This document shows positions 1-8,635 of a stretch of 64,000 nt of DNA, piece after piece (position 1 is the first letter of the stretch; every line of letters starts with the position of its first letter). The notes under the pieces are model-generated. The model did no database searches, was not told the DNA's origin, and saw only the letters and a list, made by a program, of their open reading frames with translations. The DNA lies in the NCBI GenBank assembly GCA_040218145.1, contig JAVJQK010000014.1, positions 100,406 through 164,405 of the forward strand. Direction: 5' to 3'. This DNA comes from Sandaracinaceae bacterium (lineage in GTDB: Bacteria; Myxococcota_A; Polyangia; Polyangiales; Sandaracinaceae). The position numbers and the translations under genes are program-made.

Positions 1-147
1 GACCGCGCTGAGCATGTCCAGCTCCTTCGGGTACGTGTGCTCGGCCCGATCGTACTTGCGGCTGATCGGGCGGAAGTAGCCGGCCGCGACCGAGCGCGCG
101 AGCGTGACGACGGACTGGAGCTTCTTCGGGATCTCGAGCTGGATCAT
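1..147 (-). CDS. acyl-CoA dehydrogenase, N-terminal fragment
   Basis: This is the first 49 codons of a gene that runs off the left edge of the window. The start is ATG at 147-145. It overlaps the TGA of the upstream gene by 4 bp, so the two are probably translationally coupled. The visible N-terminus (MIQLEIPKKLQSVVTLARS, then a segment with YFRPISRKYD) resembles the N-terminus of bacterial acyl-CoA dehydrogenases. The partner just upstream is clearly in that family, so two paralogous or heteromeric flavoenzymes of acyl-CoA oxidation are likely encoded together. The catalytic region lies outside the window, so the family call rests on a short stretch plus context. Confidence 0.6.
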   Translation of the reverse strand, partial: MIQLEIPKKLQSVVTLARSVAAGYFRPISRKYDRAEHTYPKELDMLSAV

Positions 148-1421
148 GCCGCCACCCCGCCTTCCATGACCCCCACCGCGCGGAGGTGTCGATACCAGCG
201 CTCCACCGGGTGCTCGCGCACGAAGCCCGCGCCGCCGAGGAGCTGCACGCCGTCGGTGCCGATCTTCATCCCGTACCTCGCGCACTGGAGCTTCGCGAGG
301 TGCGCCTGCCCCGTGAAGTCGAGCCCGCGCTCCGCCCGCGCCGCCGCGCGCCAGACCATCAGCCGCATGCCCTCGAGCTCGATGGCCATGTCGGCGATGA
401 GGAAGGCCACCGACTGTCGGTTCGTGATCGGTTCGCCGAAGGCCACGCGCTCGTTGCAATAAGTCTTCACGTAGTCGAGCGTCGCCTGGCCCTGCCCCAC
501 CGCGAGCGCGCCCCAGCCCACGCGCCCGAGGTCGACCAGCCGCTGGTGATCGAAGTCGTCGCCGCCGATGAGCGCGTCGTCGGGCACCTCGACGTCGAGC
601 CGAAGCGAGCAGAGGTCCGCGCCGCGGAGCCCCATCGCGGGCTCGGGGTAGACGTTCACGCCGGGCCGGTCGGCCTCGACCAGGAACAGCCGCGGCCCGC
701 GCCCCGGGAGGGTGGCCGACACGAGGAAGAACGCCGCGCGCCGCCCGAGCGGGACGAACGCCTTGCGCCCCCTCAGCCGAAAGCCCCGCCGCAGCGACTT
801 CGCCTTCGCCTCGGGCGCGCGGGGGTCGAAGAGCGGCCTCGCCTCGAGCAGCGCGGGCGCGGCGAGGGTGTCCTCGGCCAGGCGCGGCAGCCACGCCTTC
901 TTCTGCGCCTCCGTCCCGAAGTCCACGAGCAGATGCGCCGCGCTGGCCGGCGCCGCCAGGGCCAGCGCGAGCGCCATGTCGCCGCGCGCCAGCTCCTCGA
1001 GCGCGAGCGCGGACGTGATCGGCGAGCGCTCCTCCGCCGCGCCGCCGAACGCCTCCGGGATCGCGAGCTGCACCAGGCCGAGCTCGGACGCGTGGCGCAG
1101 GACGGAGTCGGGCGGCTTGCCCGCGTCCTCCGCCTCGGCCGCGGCCTCGCGCAGGATCTCGTCCGCGAAGCGGCGCATCGCCTGCTGCACGAGCGCCTGC
1201 GACTCGGTCGGGCTCAGGTCGAAGCGGTCGCGCGGATCGGCGTCCTCGCTCGCCTCGTCCCGCGCGGCCCGGAGCTGCTTCTGCAGCCACTCCGCCCCGA
1301 GCTGCGTGCCCTTGGCGATCCAGCGCTGCGCCGGCTCGCGCAGCCCCACCCGCTCGGCGAGCTCGGAGCCCGCGAAGAGGTTGAGCGCGCGCAGCGACCC
1401 TTCCAGCAGGGGATTGCTCAT
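144..1421 (-). CDS. acyl-CoA dehydrogenase family protein
   Basis: A 425-residue protein with the acyl-CoA dehydrogenase layout: a helical N-terminal domain (about residues 70-175, with LGLVQLAIPEAFGG and ALEELARGDMALALAL), a middle beta domain (about 180-290), and a C-terminal helical domain containing NRQSVAFLIADMAIELEG and the GTDGVQLLGGAGFVREHPVE segment typical of FAD-dependent acyl-CoA dehydrogenases. It should oxidise an acyl-CoA thioester and pass electrons to ETF. An extra N-terminal stretch of about 60 residues precedes the family core. The usual Glu base was not assigned with certainty. It overlaps the next dehydrogenase by 4 bp (ATGA), indicating an operon. Substrate unknown. Confidence 0.88.
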   Translation of the reverse strand: MSNPLLEGSLRALNLFAGSELAERVGLREPAQRWIAKGTQLGAEWLQKQLRAARDEASEDADPRDRFDLSPTESQALVQQAMRRFADEILREAAAEAEDAGKPPDSVLRHASELGLVQLAIPEAFGGAAEERSPITSALALEELARGDMALALALAAPASAAHLLVDFGTEAQKKAWLPRLAEDTLAAPALLEARPLFDPRAPEAKAKSLRRGFRLRGRKAFVPLGRRAAFFLVSATLPGRGPRLFLVEADRPGVNVYPEPAMGLRGADLCSLRLDVEVPDDALIGGDDFDHQRLVDLGRVGWGALAVGQGQATLDYVKTYCNERVAFGEPITNRQSVAFLIADMAIELEGMRLMVWRAAARAERGLDFTGQAHLAKLQCARYGMKIGTDGVQLLGGAGFVREHPVERWYRHLRAVGVMEGGVAA

Positions 1422-1561
1422 CCCCGCGACGGTACCGGCTCAGCCCGGGTCGCGCACCAGCCGCCAGTGATCGGTCACCGGGCTGCTCGCGCCGAGCCCG
1501 CCGACGAGCGACGCCAGCGCGCCCGGTCGGGAACGGCCCGGCCGTTTCGCTGATCGGATGC

Positions 1562-3919
1562 TCAGAGGCCGGCGGCGAGGGTCGGGTCGACGCCCCACTC
1601 CGCGTCGAAGAAGCCCGCCGCGTGCCCGCCCTCGTCGCTCCAGACGAAGAAGTCCGGGAGGGAGGAGCCGCTGGCGAAGGGCTGGATCGAATAGAGCAGG
1701 TGCTCACGGCCGGGCGCCGTCACCATGTACGCCGCCACGTGATCGCCCTCCGGGTAGACGACCGCGACCGCGGCGCCCTCCCAGCGGCGCCCCTCGAGCT
1801 CGATCGCGTCGCCGCTCCAGGTGAAGGGCACCGCGGCGTCGTCGGGACGCACGCCCAGGTAGACGGGCTGGAGCTGCGCCGCGAGCGCGTCCGTCCAGGC
1901 CGACGCGGGCAGCGCGCAGGCGGCCCCGTTGCCGCGCACGGACCAGGTCGAGACGAGCCAGCTCGCGTAGTCCCGGTACGCGTCGCCCTCGTAGACGAAG
2001 CAGAAGGGCCGCACGAGCGCGTCGTTGAAGGGCCCGTGCTGGCCGAGGCGCTTGCCGGTCTCGGGGCCGACGCGCATGGGACCGTCCTCCACCGCCATCG
2101 CCGCGCCGTCGAGCTCGAGCGTACGCACGCCGCTCGCCGAGAGCGCCCCGCCGTCGACGACCATCGAGCGGACGTTCCCGGTCGTGAGCGTCACCACGTC
2201 TCGCGCGCGGCGCGAGCGAAGGGTGAGATCCTCGTCCGGCGTGATCGCGCTGTGGAGCGTCACGTAGGAGTGGGTGGGGCTGACGAACGGCGAGGGGCTG
2301 ATGAAGTCGAAGTCGAGCTCGGTCGTCTCGAGGGTGCGCGCCTCCATGAGGGAGAAGATCTCGGGCCAGTCGACGCAGTCGGCGCCCTCGGCGCGGTCCC
2401 CGTTCCACCAGTGCCCGGCGCCCGGCTCCTCGTGGTAGGTCACGTCGACCGCCATCGACTCGAGCATCGCCACGAGATCGCGCGACTCGCGCACGGGCAC
2501 GTTGTCGTCGGCGTCGCCGTGCACGACGTAGACGGATCGGCGCTGGAGATTCGACAGGTACGCGTACGTGTCGCTCGAGGCCTGCGCGCGCGCGAACGGT
2601 CCCGTCGGCCGCGCGCGCCCCGTGTAGCTGTAGAACGAGGCCCAGCCCGCGCTCGGGGCCGCGACCGCGAAGAGCCCGGGGAAGAGGCTCCCGAGCTGCC
2701 ACGTGCCGTGGCCGCCCATCGAGTGTCCGGTCACGTGGGTCCGCGTCGGCTCGGTGCCGAAGTGGGCGCGCGCGTCCTCGAGCACCTCGAGCCCGTCGAG
2801 TCGGCCCCAGTCCTCCCAGTCGAACCCGAAGGGCCTGCGGTTGGTGGCCGCGACGATGAACGCCCAGTCCTTCGACGAGTACGCGCGCGCCTGACCCGCC
2901 GCCTCCACCGAGGCGCCGTGCAGGCTCAGGATCAAGCCGTAGTCGCGCGCGGGATCCACCGACGCGGGCGGGCGGACGCCGTAGTACTGCGCGGAGCGGT
3001 CCATCCCCGAGCGAAACGTGCGGCGGTAGGCGGCGCCGTCCGCGGCCACGGTGCTCAGCTCCGTCGTGATCTCGTAGGTGAACACGGCGCTCGACTCGAC
3101 GCGGAGCGTGACGGTGACCGTCTCCTCGGGCGTCGTGAAGGCCGCCTTTGGGACGAGCTGGAAGGGGACCTGTGTCACCGCGCCCGCCGGGATCACGGGC
3201 ACGTGCAGCGCCGTCTCCTCGAACGCGTCGCTCTCCACCACCATGGCGCGCACGTCGGTGATCGGCGCGGCGCCGAAGGCGAGCATGGGCACGCCGAGGT
3301 ACTGGGTGGAGGCGTCTCCGACGAGCAGATCCGGGTGCGTGCGGTCGGCGAGGTTGAAGTGGAGCTCGTGCGGCGTGGTCCAGAGCCGCAGCGTCGGCGC
3401 GCCCCGCCCGCCCAGGATCCGGGCGACCACGAGGTTGTCTCCCTCCTGCAGCGCGAAGGGCACCCGGATCCGCCCGGAGCCGTAGACGTCGCCGGGCTGA
3501 CGGCGTCCGTTCACCCAGAGATCGAGCACCCGATCGGGCTGGATGAGCAGCCCCGTCGCGCGCTCCGCCGACACCGTCGTCACCGCCCACATCGTGCCGC
3601 GGCCCACGGGGCCCAGGCTGCCCTCCTCGTCCGGCGTGATGCCGAGCCAGTAGACGCCGTCGTCGTCGGTGCCCTCGCGGGGCATGGTCAGCGTCCCGTC
3701 CTGGACGCGGGGGAAGACGGGGTCGCGGCCGAACGAGGGCGAGAAGTGCGCGGTCATCCACACGCCCACGGCGACGGGCGCGGGCTCGACCGCGCGGGCG
3801 AGCGGACCCGGCTGCGCGAGGCGCGCGGGATCGGGATCGTCCGCGACGAACACGGGCCCCGCGTCGGGCGCGCAGCCTCCGGTGACGACGACGAGGGCAA
3901 CGAAGAGCGAACGGATCAT
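1562..3919 (-). CDS. lipoprotein esterase/peptidase of the alpha/beta-hydrolase (S9-like) superfamily
   Basis: 785 residues starting at the ATG that opens a lipoprotein signal peptide (MIRSLFVALVVVTGGC, lipid Cys at 16). Residues about 30-290 look like beta-rich accessory domains. A C-terminal alpha/beta-hydrolase domain has the nucleophile elbow GHSMGGHGTW near residue 399, a likely acid in HGDADDNVPV near 470, and a likely His in GAGHWWNGD near 503. This order fits feruloyl/PHB-depolymerase-like esterases and prolyl-oligopeptidase relatives. A further 250 or so residues follow. The protein is probably anchored in the envelope and hydrolyses an ester or peptide outside the cytoplasm. The reading frame stays open far upstream on this strand, but the signal peptide fixes the start. 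Confidence 0.8.
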   Translation of the reverse strand: MIRSLFVALVVVTGGCAPDAGPVFVADDPDPARLAQPGPLARAVEPAPVAVGVWMTAHFSPSFGRDPVFPRVQDGTLTMPREGTDDDGVYWLGITPDEEGSLGPVGRGTMWAVTTVSAERATGLLIQPDRVLDLWVNGRRQPGDVYGSGRIRVPFALQEGDNLVVARILGGRGAPTLRLWTTPHELHFNLADRTHPDLLVGDASTQYLGVPMLAFGAAPITDVRAMVVESDAFEETALHVPVIPAGAVTQVPFQLVPKAAFTTPEETVTVTLRVESSAVFTYEITTELSTVAADGAAYRRTFRSGMDRSAQYYGVRPPASVDPARDYGLILSLHGASVEAAGQARAYSSKDWAFIVAATNRRPFGFDWEDWGRLDGLEVLEDARAHFGTEPTRTHVTGHSMGGHGTWQLGSLFPGLFAVAAPSAGWASFYSYTGRARPTGPFARAQASSDTYAYLSNLQRRSVYVVHGDADDNVPVRESRDLVAMLESMAVDVTYHEEPGAGHWWNGDRAEGADCVDWPEIFSLMEARTLETTELDFDFISPSPFVSPTHSYVTLHSAITPDEDLTLRSRRARDVVTLTTGNVRSMVVDGGALSASGVRTLELDGAAMAVEDGPMRVGPETGKRLGQHGPFNDALVRPFCFVYEGDAYRDYASWLVSTWSVRGNGAACALPASAWTDALAAQLQPVYLGVRPDDAAVPFTWSGDAIELEGRRWEGAAVAVVYPEGDHVAAYMVTAPGREHLLYSIQPFASGSSLPDFFVWSDEGGHAAGFFDAEWGVDPTLAAGL

Positions 3920-3996
3920 GGCTCTCGATACCACTTGTCTGACCAGTTGACCAGCCTGGTCGTTTCGTCTCCCGCGCCCCGGAAATCGACCGAACG

Positions 3997-6003
3997 TCAC
4001 CGCCCGCAGCGGTTGTCGATCTCCTGCAGATAGAACGGCAGCTCGTCGCGCCACCACTCGCCATCCCAGGGCCACACCTGGTCGCCCTGCACCGCGACGA
4101 TGCGGCCCCCGGTGGGCGGCTCCATCGGCGCGGGGTTCGGCCGCTCCAGCTCCATGCGTCGCTGGGTGGAGAGCTCCAGCTCGATGGTGTCCATCTGGGT
4201 CATGCGCTCTCGCAGCGCCTCGACGAGCCTCGCGATGCGCGCGCGCGCCAGCTCGCCCGTCCGCTCCACGGCCAGCGAGCGCAGCACCGCGTGGTCCGCG
4301 GCGACGCGGGTGTAGAGGCTGGTCTCGAGCACGCCCTCGCCGATGCGCTCGAGGCGCCGCCGCTCGCGGTCGAGCGCGCGCACGTCCTCGAGGTGTCGGA
4401 GCAGCGCGCGATCGTCGAAGGCGGCGCGGATGGCGGGGCGGGCGGCCCCGGGCACCCTCGAGTTGCGCGCGCGGACCGCGACGAGCATGCGGAAGGCGTC
4501 CTCGTTGCGGGCGGCCATTCGCAGCGCGCGCTCCGCCGCGTCGAGCCTGGGATCGAAGCGGGCGTGGAACTGCGACAGCCCGTGCTCGACCGCGTCCCAC
4601 TGGCAGTGCTCGAACTGGATCATCGCGCGCACCACGAGCGCCTCGGGCTCCGCTCGCGCGCGGAAGTAGGGGCTCTCGAGCGCGTGCACATGGCCGAGGG
4701 CCCGGGCCGGCTGCCCCGCGACGTACAGCGCCCACGTCTCCTCGAAGAAGGAGTCGAGCCAGTGCTCGCTCGAGAGCGGGATGTTGCGCCACGCCGCGAT
4801 GGCGTGGCCGAGCAGCTCCGACGCCTCGGCGTTGCGCCGGGCCGGGAGCTGCATCGCGAGGCTGTAGTAGAGCCGCGCCACGCTCATCCAGGCCAGGTCC
4901 CGCATCCGCTCCGGCTCGTCGTTGCCGCCCGTCTGTCCGGCCTCGACCGCCTCGATGACGCGGCGGAAGGCGGCCAGCGCGGGCTGCGCGCGGCGCATGC
5001 GCACGTGCGCGATGCCCTCGAAGAAGCGCGCCTCGAGCGCGTGGGGGCTGTCCTCCGGCACCTGTGAAAGAAGCCGAACGGCCTCGCCGAAGCGCCCCGC
5101 GCCGTAGCGCGCGCGGCCCAGCAGATAGACGAGGTGCTGGTAGTGCCGCCGGCTCTCGCCGCGGTCCAGCGCGCGGAGCTGCGCGGGCTCGTAGCGCCCG
5201 ACCGAGTCGATGACCCCGCTCGGCTCGGGCAGGCGCTCGGCGAGCATCGCGAGCCACGTCAACGAGGCCTCGAAGTAAGGGTGCTCCGCCCCGCGCCGGG
5301 TCACCTCGTCGAAGGCGGCCGCGGACGCGTGGTAGAGGCCGATGTGGTAGAGGCACTTGGCGAGGAAGAACTCGGCTTGCGTGACGCGGTCGGGGCGGTC
5401 GTCGCTGCGTCCCTCGACCACGTGCTGGAGCTTCACGGCCGCCTCGACGTAGCGCTCGTTGGCGTAGTCGCGGAGCGCGGCCGCCATCGTCTCGCTGGGC
5501 GCGCTCGGCCCCGTCGGTACGGTGGGGACGGCGCCGACCTCGAGCTGGAGCGGCAGATCCGGCACGACGCGGGAGATCGGCGGCGCGCTCGGCTTGCGCG
5601 ACGCCTCCACGCGCGACGGCGGCGCGGACTCTTCGTCCGGCGAGCGCGACTCGACGTGGGGCGCAGCGACGAGGCTCACGGGGGCGCTCGCCGCTTCGAT
5701 CGTCGGCGTCTCCGGCGCATCCGGCCGCGCGTCGAGAGGCAGCGCGGGCGCCGCGGCGTTCAGCGTCGGGGCGGTCGCGCGCATTTTTGGTAGCGCGGTC
5801 GGCGGCGCGTCGATCACCCACCCGAGGCCGAGCGCGCCCGCGAGCCCGAGCGCGAGCAGGCCCTTGGCGAGGAACGCGGCGGTCCCGGCGCCGGCGCTCG
5901 CCCGCGCGAGGGTGGCGGCCTTGGCCTGCGAGAGCGTGGCCTCGTCCGGCGTCGCGCTGCGCAGCAGGTCGACGAGCGCGTCGAGCTCGGCGTCTCGGCT
6001 CAT
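3997..6003 (-). CDS. TPR-like protein with one membrane segment, sigma-factor partner
   Basis: 668 residues. The start is the ATG overlapping the sigma-factor stop by 4 bp (ATGA at 6003-6000). Residues 1-40 are a soluble segment (MSRDAELDALVDLLRSATPD), followed by one hydrophobic helix at about 40-64, a Pro/Ala-rich linker to about 150, and then helical repeats of tetratricopeptide type (for example YVEAAVKLQHVVEG, AEFFLAKCLYHIGLYHASAAAF, YGAGRFGEAVRLLSQVPEDSP). Being directly coupled to an ECF sigma gene, with a cytosolic N-terminus and one membrane span, it has the topology expected of an anti-sigma factor. No ZAS zinc motif is seen, so that role is inference. The large C-terminal part would be periplasmic. 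Confidence 0.75.
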   Translation of the reverse strand: MSRDAELDALVDLLRSATPDEATLSQAKAATLARASAGAGTAAFLAKGLLALGLAGALGLGWVIDAPPTALPKMRATAPTLNAAAPALPLDARPDAPETPTIEAASAPVSLVAAPHVESRSPDEESAPPSRVEASRKPSAPPISRVVPDLPLQLEVGAVPTVPTGPSAPSETMAAALRDYANERYVEAAVKLQHVVEGRSDDRPDRVTQAEFFLAKCLYHIGLYHASAAAFDEVTRRGAEHPYFEASLTWLAMLAERLPEPSGVIDSVGRYEPAQLRALDRGESRRHYQHLVYLLGRARYGAGRFGEAVRLLSQVPEDSPHALEARFFEGIAHVRMRRAQPALAAFRRVIEAVEAGQTGGNDEPERMRDLAWMSVARLYYSLAMQLPARRNAEASELLGHAIAAWRNIPLSSEHWLDSFFEETWALYVAGQPARALGHVHALESPYFRARAEPEALVVRAMIQFEHCQWDAVEHGLSQFHARFDPRLDAAERALRMAARNEDAFRMLVAVRARNSRVPGAARPAIRAAFDDRALLRHLEDVRALDRERRRLERIGEGVLETSLYTRVAADHAVLRSLAVERTGELARARIARLVEALRERMTQMDTIELELSTQRRMELERPNPAPMEPPTGGRIVAVQGDQVWPWDGEWWRDELPFYLQEIDNRCGR

Positions 6004-6569
6004 CGCTCCACCCTCCCCTTCGCCTTCAGGCGCGCGAGCGCACGCGAGACCTCGCGGCGGGCCGCGTAGAGGCGCGCGTACGCGGTCTGCAGAGGACACC
6101 CGAGCGTCTCGGCGATCTCGCTCATCGGCTGCTGCTCCACCTCGTAGAGGACGAAGATCGCCCGCTTGTCGTCGTCGAGCCCCTCGAGGATCTCGAACGC
6201 GGCGGCGAGCGCGCGCGCCTTCTCGAGGTCGTCGTGCGGCGTGGGCCGATCTCCCTCCGGCTCGGGCGGCTCGGCCACGCTGTCTTCGCGCCTCCGGGCC
6301 GCCTTGCGGCGCAGCCCCAGCGCCTTGCGCACGCAGATGGCGTAGAGCCAGGCGCGCAGCCTGGACGGCTCCTCGAGCTCGCCCAGCCGGCGATGGACCA
6401 CCAGGAAGACCTCTTGCATCGCGTCGCTCAGCTCGCGCTCGTGCACGCCGAGGCACCGCAGGGTCCGACCGACGTAGGCGGCGTGCGCGTCGAACACCTC
6501 GGCCAGCCGGGGCGTCGCCGTGCTCCGGCCTTCGGCGGCGTCGAGGCTGTCATCGAGCGAGGCGTCCAC
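6000..6569 (-). CDS. ECF-type RNA polymerase sigma factor
   Basis: 189 residues, the usual size for an extracytoplasmic-function sigma factor. Region 2 is seen in AEVFDAHAAYVGRTLRCLGV and ELSDAMQEVFLVVHRRL, with the RAWLYAICVRKAL segment after it. Region 4 is seen in DDDKRAIFVLYEVEQQPM, SEIAETLGCPLQTAYARLY and AARREVSRAL, a helix-turn-helix for -35 recognition. An acidic, Pro-rich linker separates the two. The following gene overlaps by 4 bp and encodes a single-span membrane protein, fitting a sigma/anti-sigma pair. An autoregulated promoter probably lies in the divergent gap 6570-6707, although no clear motif was identified there. Confidence 0.9.
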   Translation of the reverse strand: MDASLDDSLDAAEGRSTATPRLAEVFDAHAAYVGRTLRCLGVHERELSDAMQEVFLVVHRRLGELEEPSRLRAWLYAICVRKALGLRRKAARRREDSVAEPPEPEGDRPTPHDDLEKARALAAAFEILEGLDDDKRAIFVLYEVEQQPMSEIAETLGCPLQTAYARLYAARREVSRALARLKAKGRVER

Positions 6570-6707
6570 GCCCCTTCGTTCCCGCCGGGCGCCGATCTTT
6601 TGAAACTTTCTCGCCGAGCGGCCTCCAGGCGACGGCGAAAGCGCGCGTAAGGCGGCGTCCGTCGACGTGGCGACAGGCTCGGGCGACGGTCATGGGCGAG
6701 GTATCCA

Positions 6708-7898
6708 ATGCGACCGTCGACCCCTCCTCTCCTGATGCTCCTGATCGTGCCCGCCGCGTGGGCTTGCACATCGCCTCCCGCGACGGGTCCCGCCGACGGC
6801 GGCGCCGCGGACGCGGCCTCGCCGGTCGCCGACGCGGGCTCGCCCCCCGCGGACGCGGACCCGCCCCCACCGGTCCCACAGGACGCGGGCCCACCGCCGA
6901 CGTGCGGCGACGGCGCGACGCCGACCATCCTCGCCGCGGGTGGAGAGCGGACGCATGGGGCCACGATGGTCATCACCGGCTGCCGCTTCGGCGACGACGA
7001 CGCCCCGGGGCCACGGCTCTTCGACGCCGTGGACAACCAGCCCGCCTACGAGGGGCTGAGCGTCGGCGACGTGGTCCCCACCGACGAAGACGCTCCGTGG
7101 AGTCGCAACGGCAGCCCCTGGGCGACGGAGGTGCGTCTGGCCGAGGAGGACGCGCGCCCCCACCGCGCGGCCTTCTACCGCGCCGCGGGCGGGAGCCACG
7201 GCGGCGACGGCTTCCTCGGCTGGCCGCGCGCGCTCGGGGGGACGCGGCCGCCGGCCGATCAGCTCCTGCTCTACGTGAGCTGGTGGTACCGCCCCTCCAT
7301 GGATCCGGGCGGCGGTGAGCCGGAGGGCGCCAACAAGTTCATCCGCATCTGGGACAACGACGGCGCCGAACGCAGCTACGTGAGCTGGACCCACATGCAC
7401 ATCGGGTACTCGGGCGGCGAGCGCACGGGCTGGCGCAGCTTCACGCAGGACGGCCGGGTGGGTCGGTGGAACCGCATGGAGATCATCGTCGACGCGGAGC
7501 GCGGCACCGTCCGCCACTACGTCAACGGCGTCTATCAGCGGGTGAGTCACAGCTCGGTCGGCGAGTTCGACATCGACGACTACCAGAAGCGACCCGAGTT
7601 CGCGGACCTCGGCCTCAACGTCGCCGTGCTCGGCTTCGACCACGGGCTCACCTCGTACGGCGCGATGGTGACCGACTTCGGCGAGATCTACATCGACACC
7701 ACGCGCGCGCGGGTGGAGATCGGCGACGCGCCCACGTGGGCCGAGACGCGGCATCGTGAGATCCAGCTCCCGACGGCGTGGAGCGACGGCTCGATCGAGG
7801 TGACCCTCCAGGAGGGCAGCCTCGAGGGGCTGAGCGGTCGGTACCTCTACGTCATCGACGCCGAAGGGAACGTGAACGAAGAGGGCTTCCCGCTGTAG
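6708..7898 (+). CDS. lipoprotein with possible concanavalin-like C-terminal domain
   Basis: 396 residues. The lipoprotein signal peptide ends in the lipobox AAWAC (Cys about 20), followed by a Gly/Ala/Asp/Pro linker to about residue 60. Residues 65-130 contain CGDGATPTILAAGG and MVITGCRFGDDD, reminiscent of an IPT/TIG-like beta sandwich. The rest is rich in aromatic beta strands (LLYVSWWYRPSMDPGG, NKFIRIWDND, GRWNRMEIIVDAERGTVRHY, VNGVYQ), the kind of pattern seen in concanavalin A-like lectin/glucanase or polysaccharide-lyase folds. No catalytic residues could be assigned. It faces the sigma/TPR operon divergently and is probably surface-exposed or periplasmic. Function unknown. Confidence 0.7.
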   Translation: MRPSTPPLLMLLIVPAAWACTSPPATGPADGGAADAASPVADAGSPPADADPPPPVPQDAGPPPTCGDGATPTILAAGGERTHGATMVITGCRFGDDDAPGPRLFDAVDNQPAYEGLSVGDVVPTDEDAPWSRNGSPWATEVRLAEEDARPHRAAFYRAAGGSHGGDGFLGWPRALGGTRPPADQLLLYVSWWYRPSMDPGGGEPEGANKFIRIWDNDGAERSYVSWTHMHIGYSGGERTGWRSFTQDGRVGRWNRMEIIVDAERGTVRHYVNGVYQRVSHSSVGEFDIDDYQKRPEFADLGLNVAVLGFDHGLTSYGAMVTDFGEIYIDTTRARVEIGDAPTWAETRHREIQLPTAWSDGSIEVTLQEGSLEGLSGRYLYVIDAEGNVNEEGFPL

Positions 7899-7938
7899 CG
7901 AGTCGAATCGCTTGCCCGCGTTTTCTGGGTGAGCCGGC

Positions 7939-8628
7939 GTGGGGGAGATCCCGGCGCCGCGCGCGGGCGGCATCCGTCACGCTGCCTCGGTGACCGAGCC
8001 CGCGATCATCGGCGTCCTGCGCGAGTGCCTCGAGGCGGAGCTGGGCGATGGCGCGTCGAGCGTGCTCTTTCGCGCCCTCGCGCGGTGGGGCGGTCGGGTC
8101 CCGCAGCGCTTCGCGGACCTGGTGGACGTGATCCACGGCCCGCTCCGCGAGGAGCTCGCGCGCACCGAAGGCGAGGCCCGGGCGCGGACCCTGGTCGAGG
8201 TGCTCCAGGAGCGGCTCCGGGTGTCGGAGATGCCCACCGGCACGCTGGCCGCGGCCCCGCGGGCCGGCTTCGAGGACGCGCCGACCCGCGCGCTGCCCCG
8301 GGAGCGCGGCCCCGTCGGCGTGCGGGTCATCGCGCAGACCAAGACGCTCGCGATCCTCATCTCGAGCGCGCTGGGCCCCGAGCGAGTGCTGCCTTCGCGG
8401 GAGCCGCGCGTGCTCCTGTTCGATCTCTCCGATCCGCCGGCCGCGTGGGATCCCGCGCTGCAGGGTGTCGCGTCGCGCGCCGAGGTCACGCTCCTCTACG
8501 GCGCCGAGGTCGACGGCGCGCGCGCCCTCGAGGAGTGGCTGCTCGAAGGCGGCGCGCAGGTGAGCACCCTCGCGTCCGAGCACGGCGTCGGCCCCATCCT
8601 CGACGTGCTCCGCGCCCGCGCCCCGTGA
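7939..8628 (+). CDS. hypothetical protein, possible pseudo-receiver C-terminus
   Basis: 229 residues from GTG at 7939; a second GTG at 7990 would remove 17 poorly patterned residues and may be the true start. Neither start has a clear ribosome-binding site. The N-terminal part is helical (VLRECLEAELGDGASSVLFR, FADLVDVIHGPLREEL). The C-terminal 110 residues alternate strands and helices (VRVIAQTKTLAILISSAL, RVLLFDLSDPP, AEVTLLYGAE, ALEEWLLEGGAQVSTLAS) in a way that recalls a receiver-like Rossmann fold without the phosphoacceptor pocket. No family was recognised. It is soluble with no signal peptide, and converges with the next gene 8 bp away. Confidence 0.6.
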   Translation: MGEIPAPRAGGIRHAASVTEPAIIGVLRECLEAELGDGASSVLFRALARWGGRVPQRFADLVDVIHGPLREELARTEGEARARTLVEVLQERLRVSEMPTGTLAAAPRAGFEDAPTRALPRERGPVGVRVIAQTKTLAILISSALGPERVLPSREPRVLLFDLSDPPAAWDPALQGVASRAEVTLLYGAEVDGARALEEWLLEGGAQVSTLASEHGVGPILDVLRARAP

Positions 8629-8635
8629 GCCCGCG

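Noticed and set aside
1562..5821. A 1,419-codon open frame on the minus strand spanning two genes
   Set aside because: The right part is antisense-free but out of frame with the clear TPR gene; the frame is open only because of high GC. The real gene starts at the lipoprotein signal at 3919.
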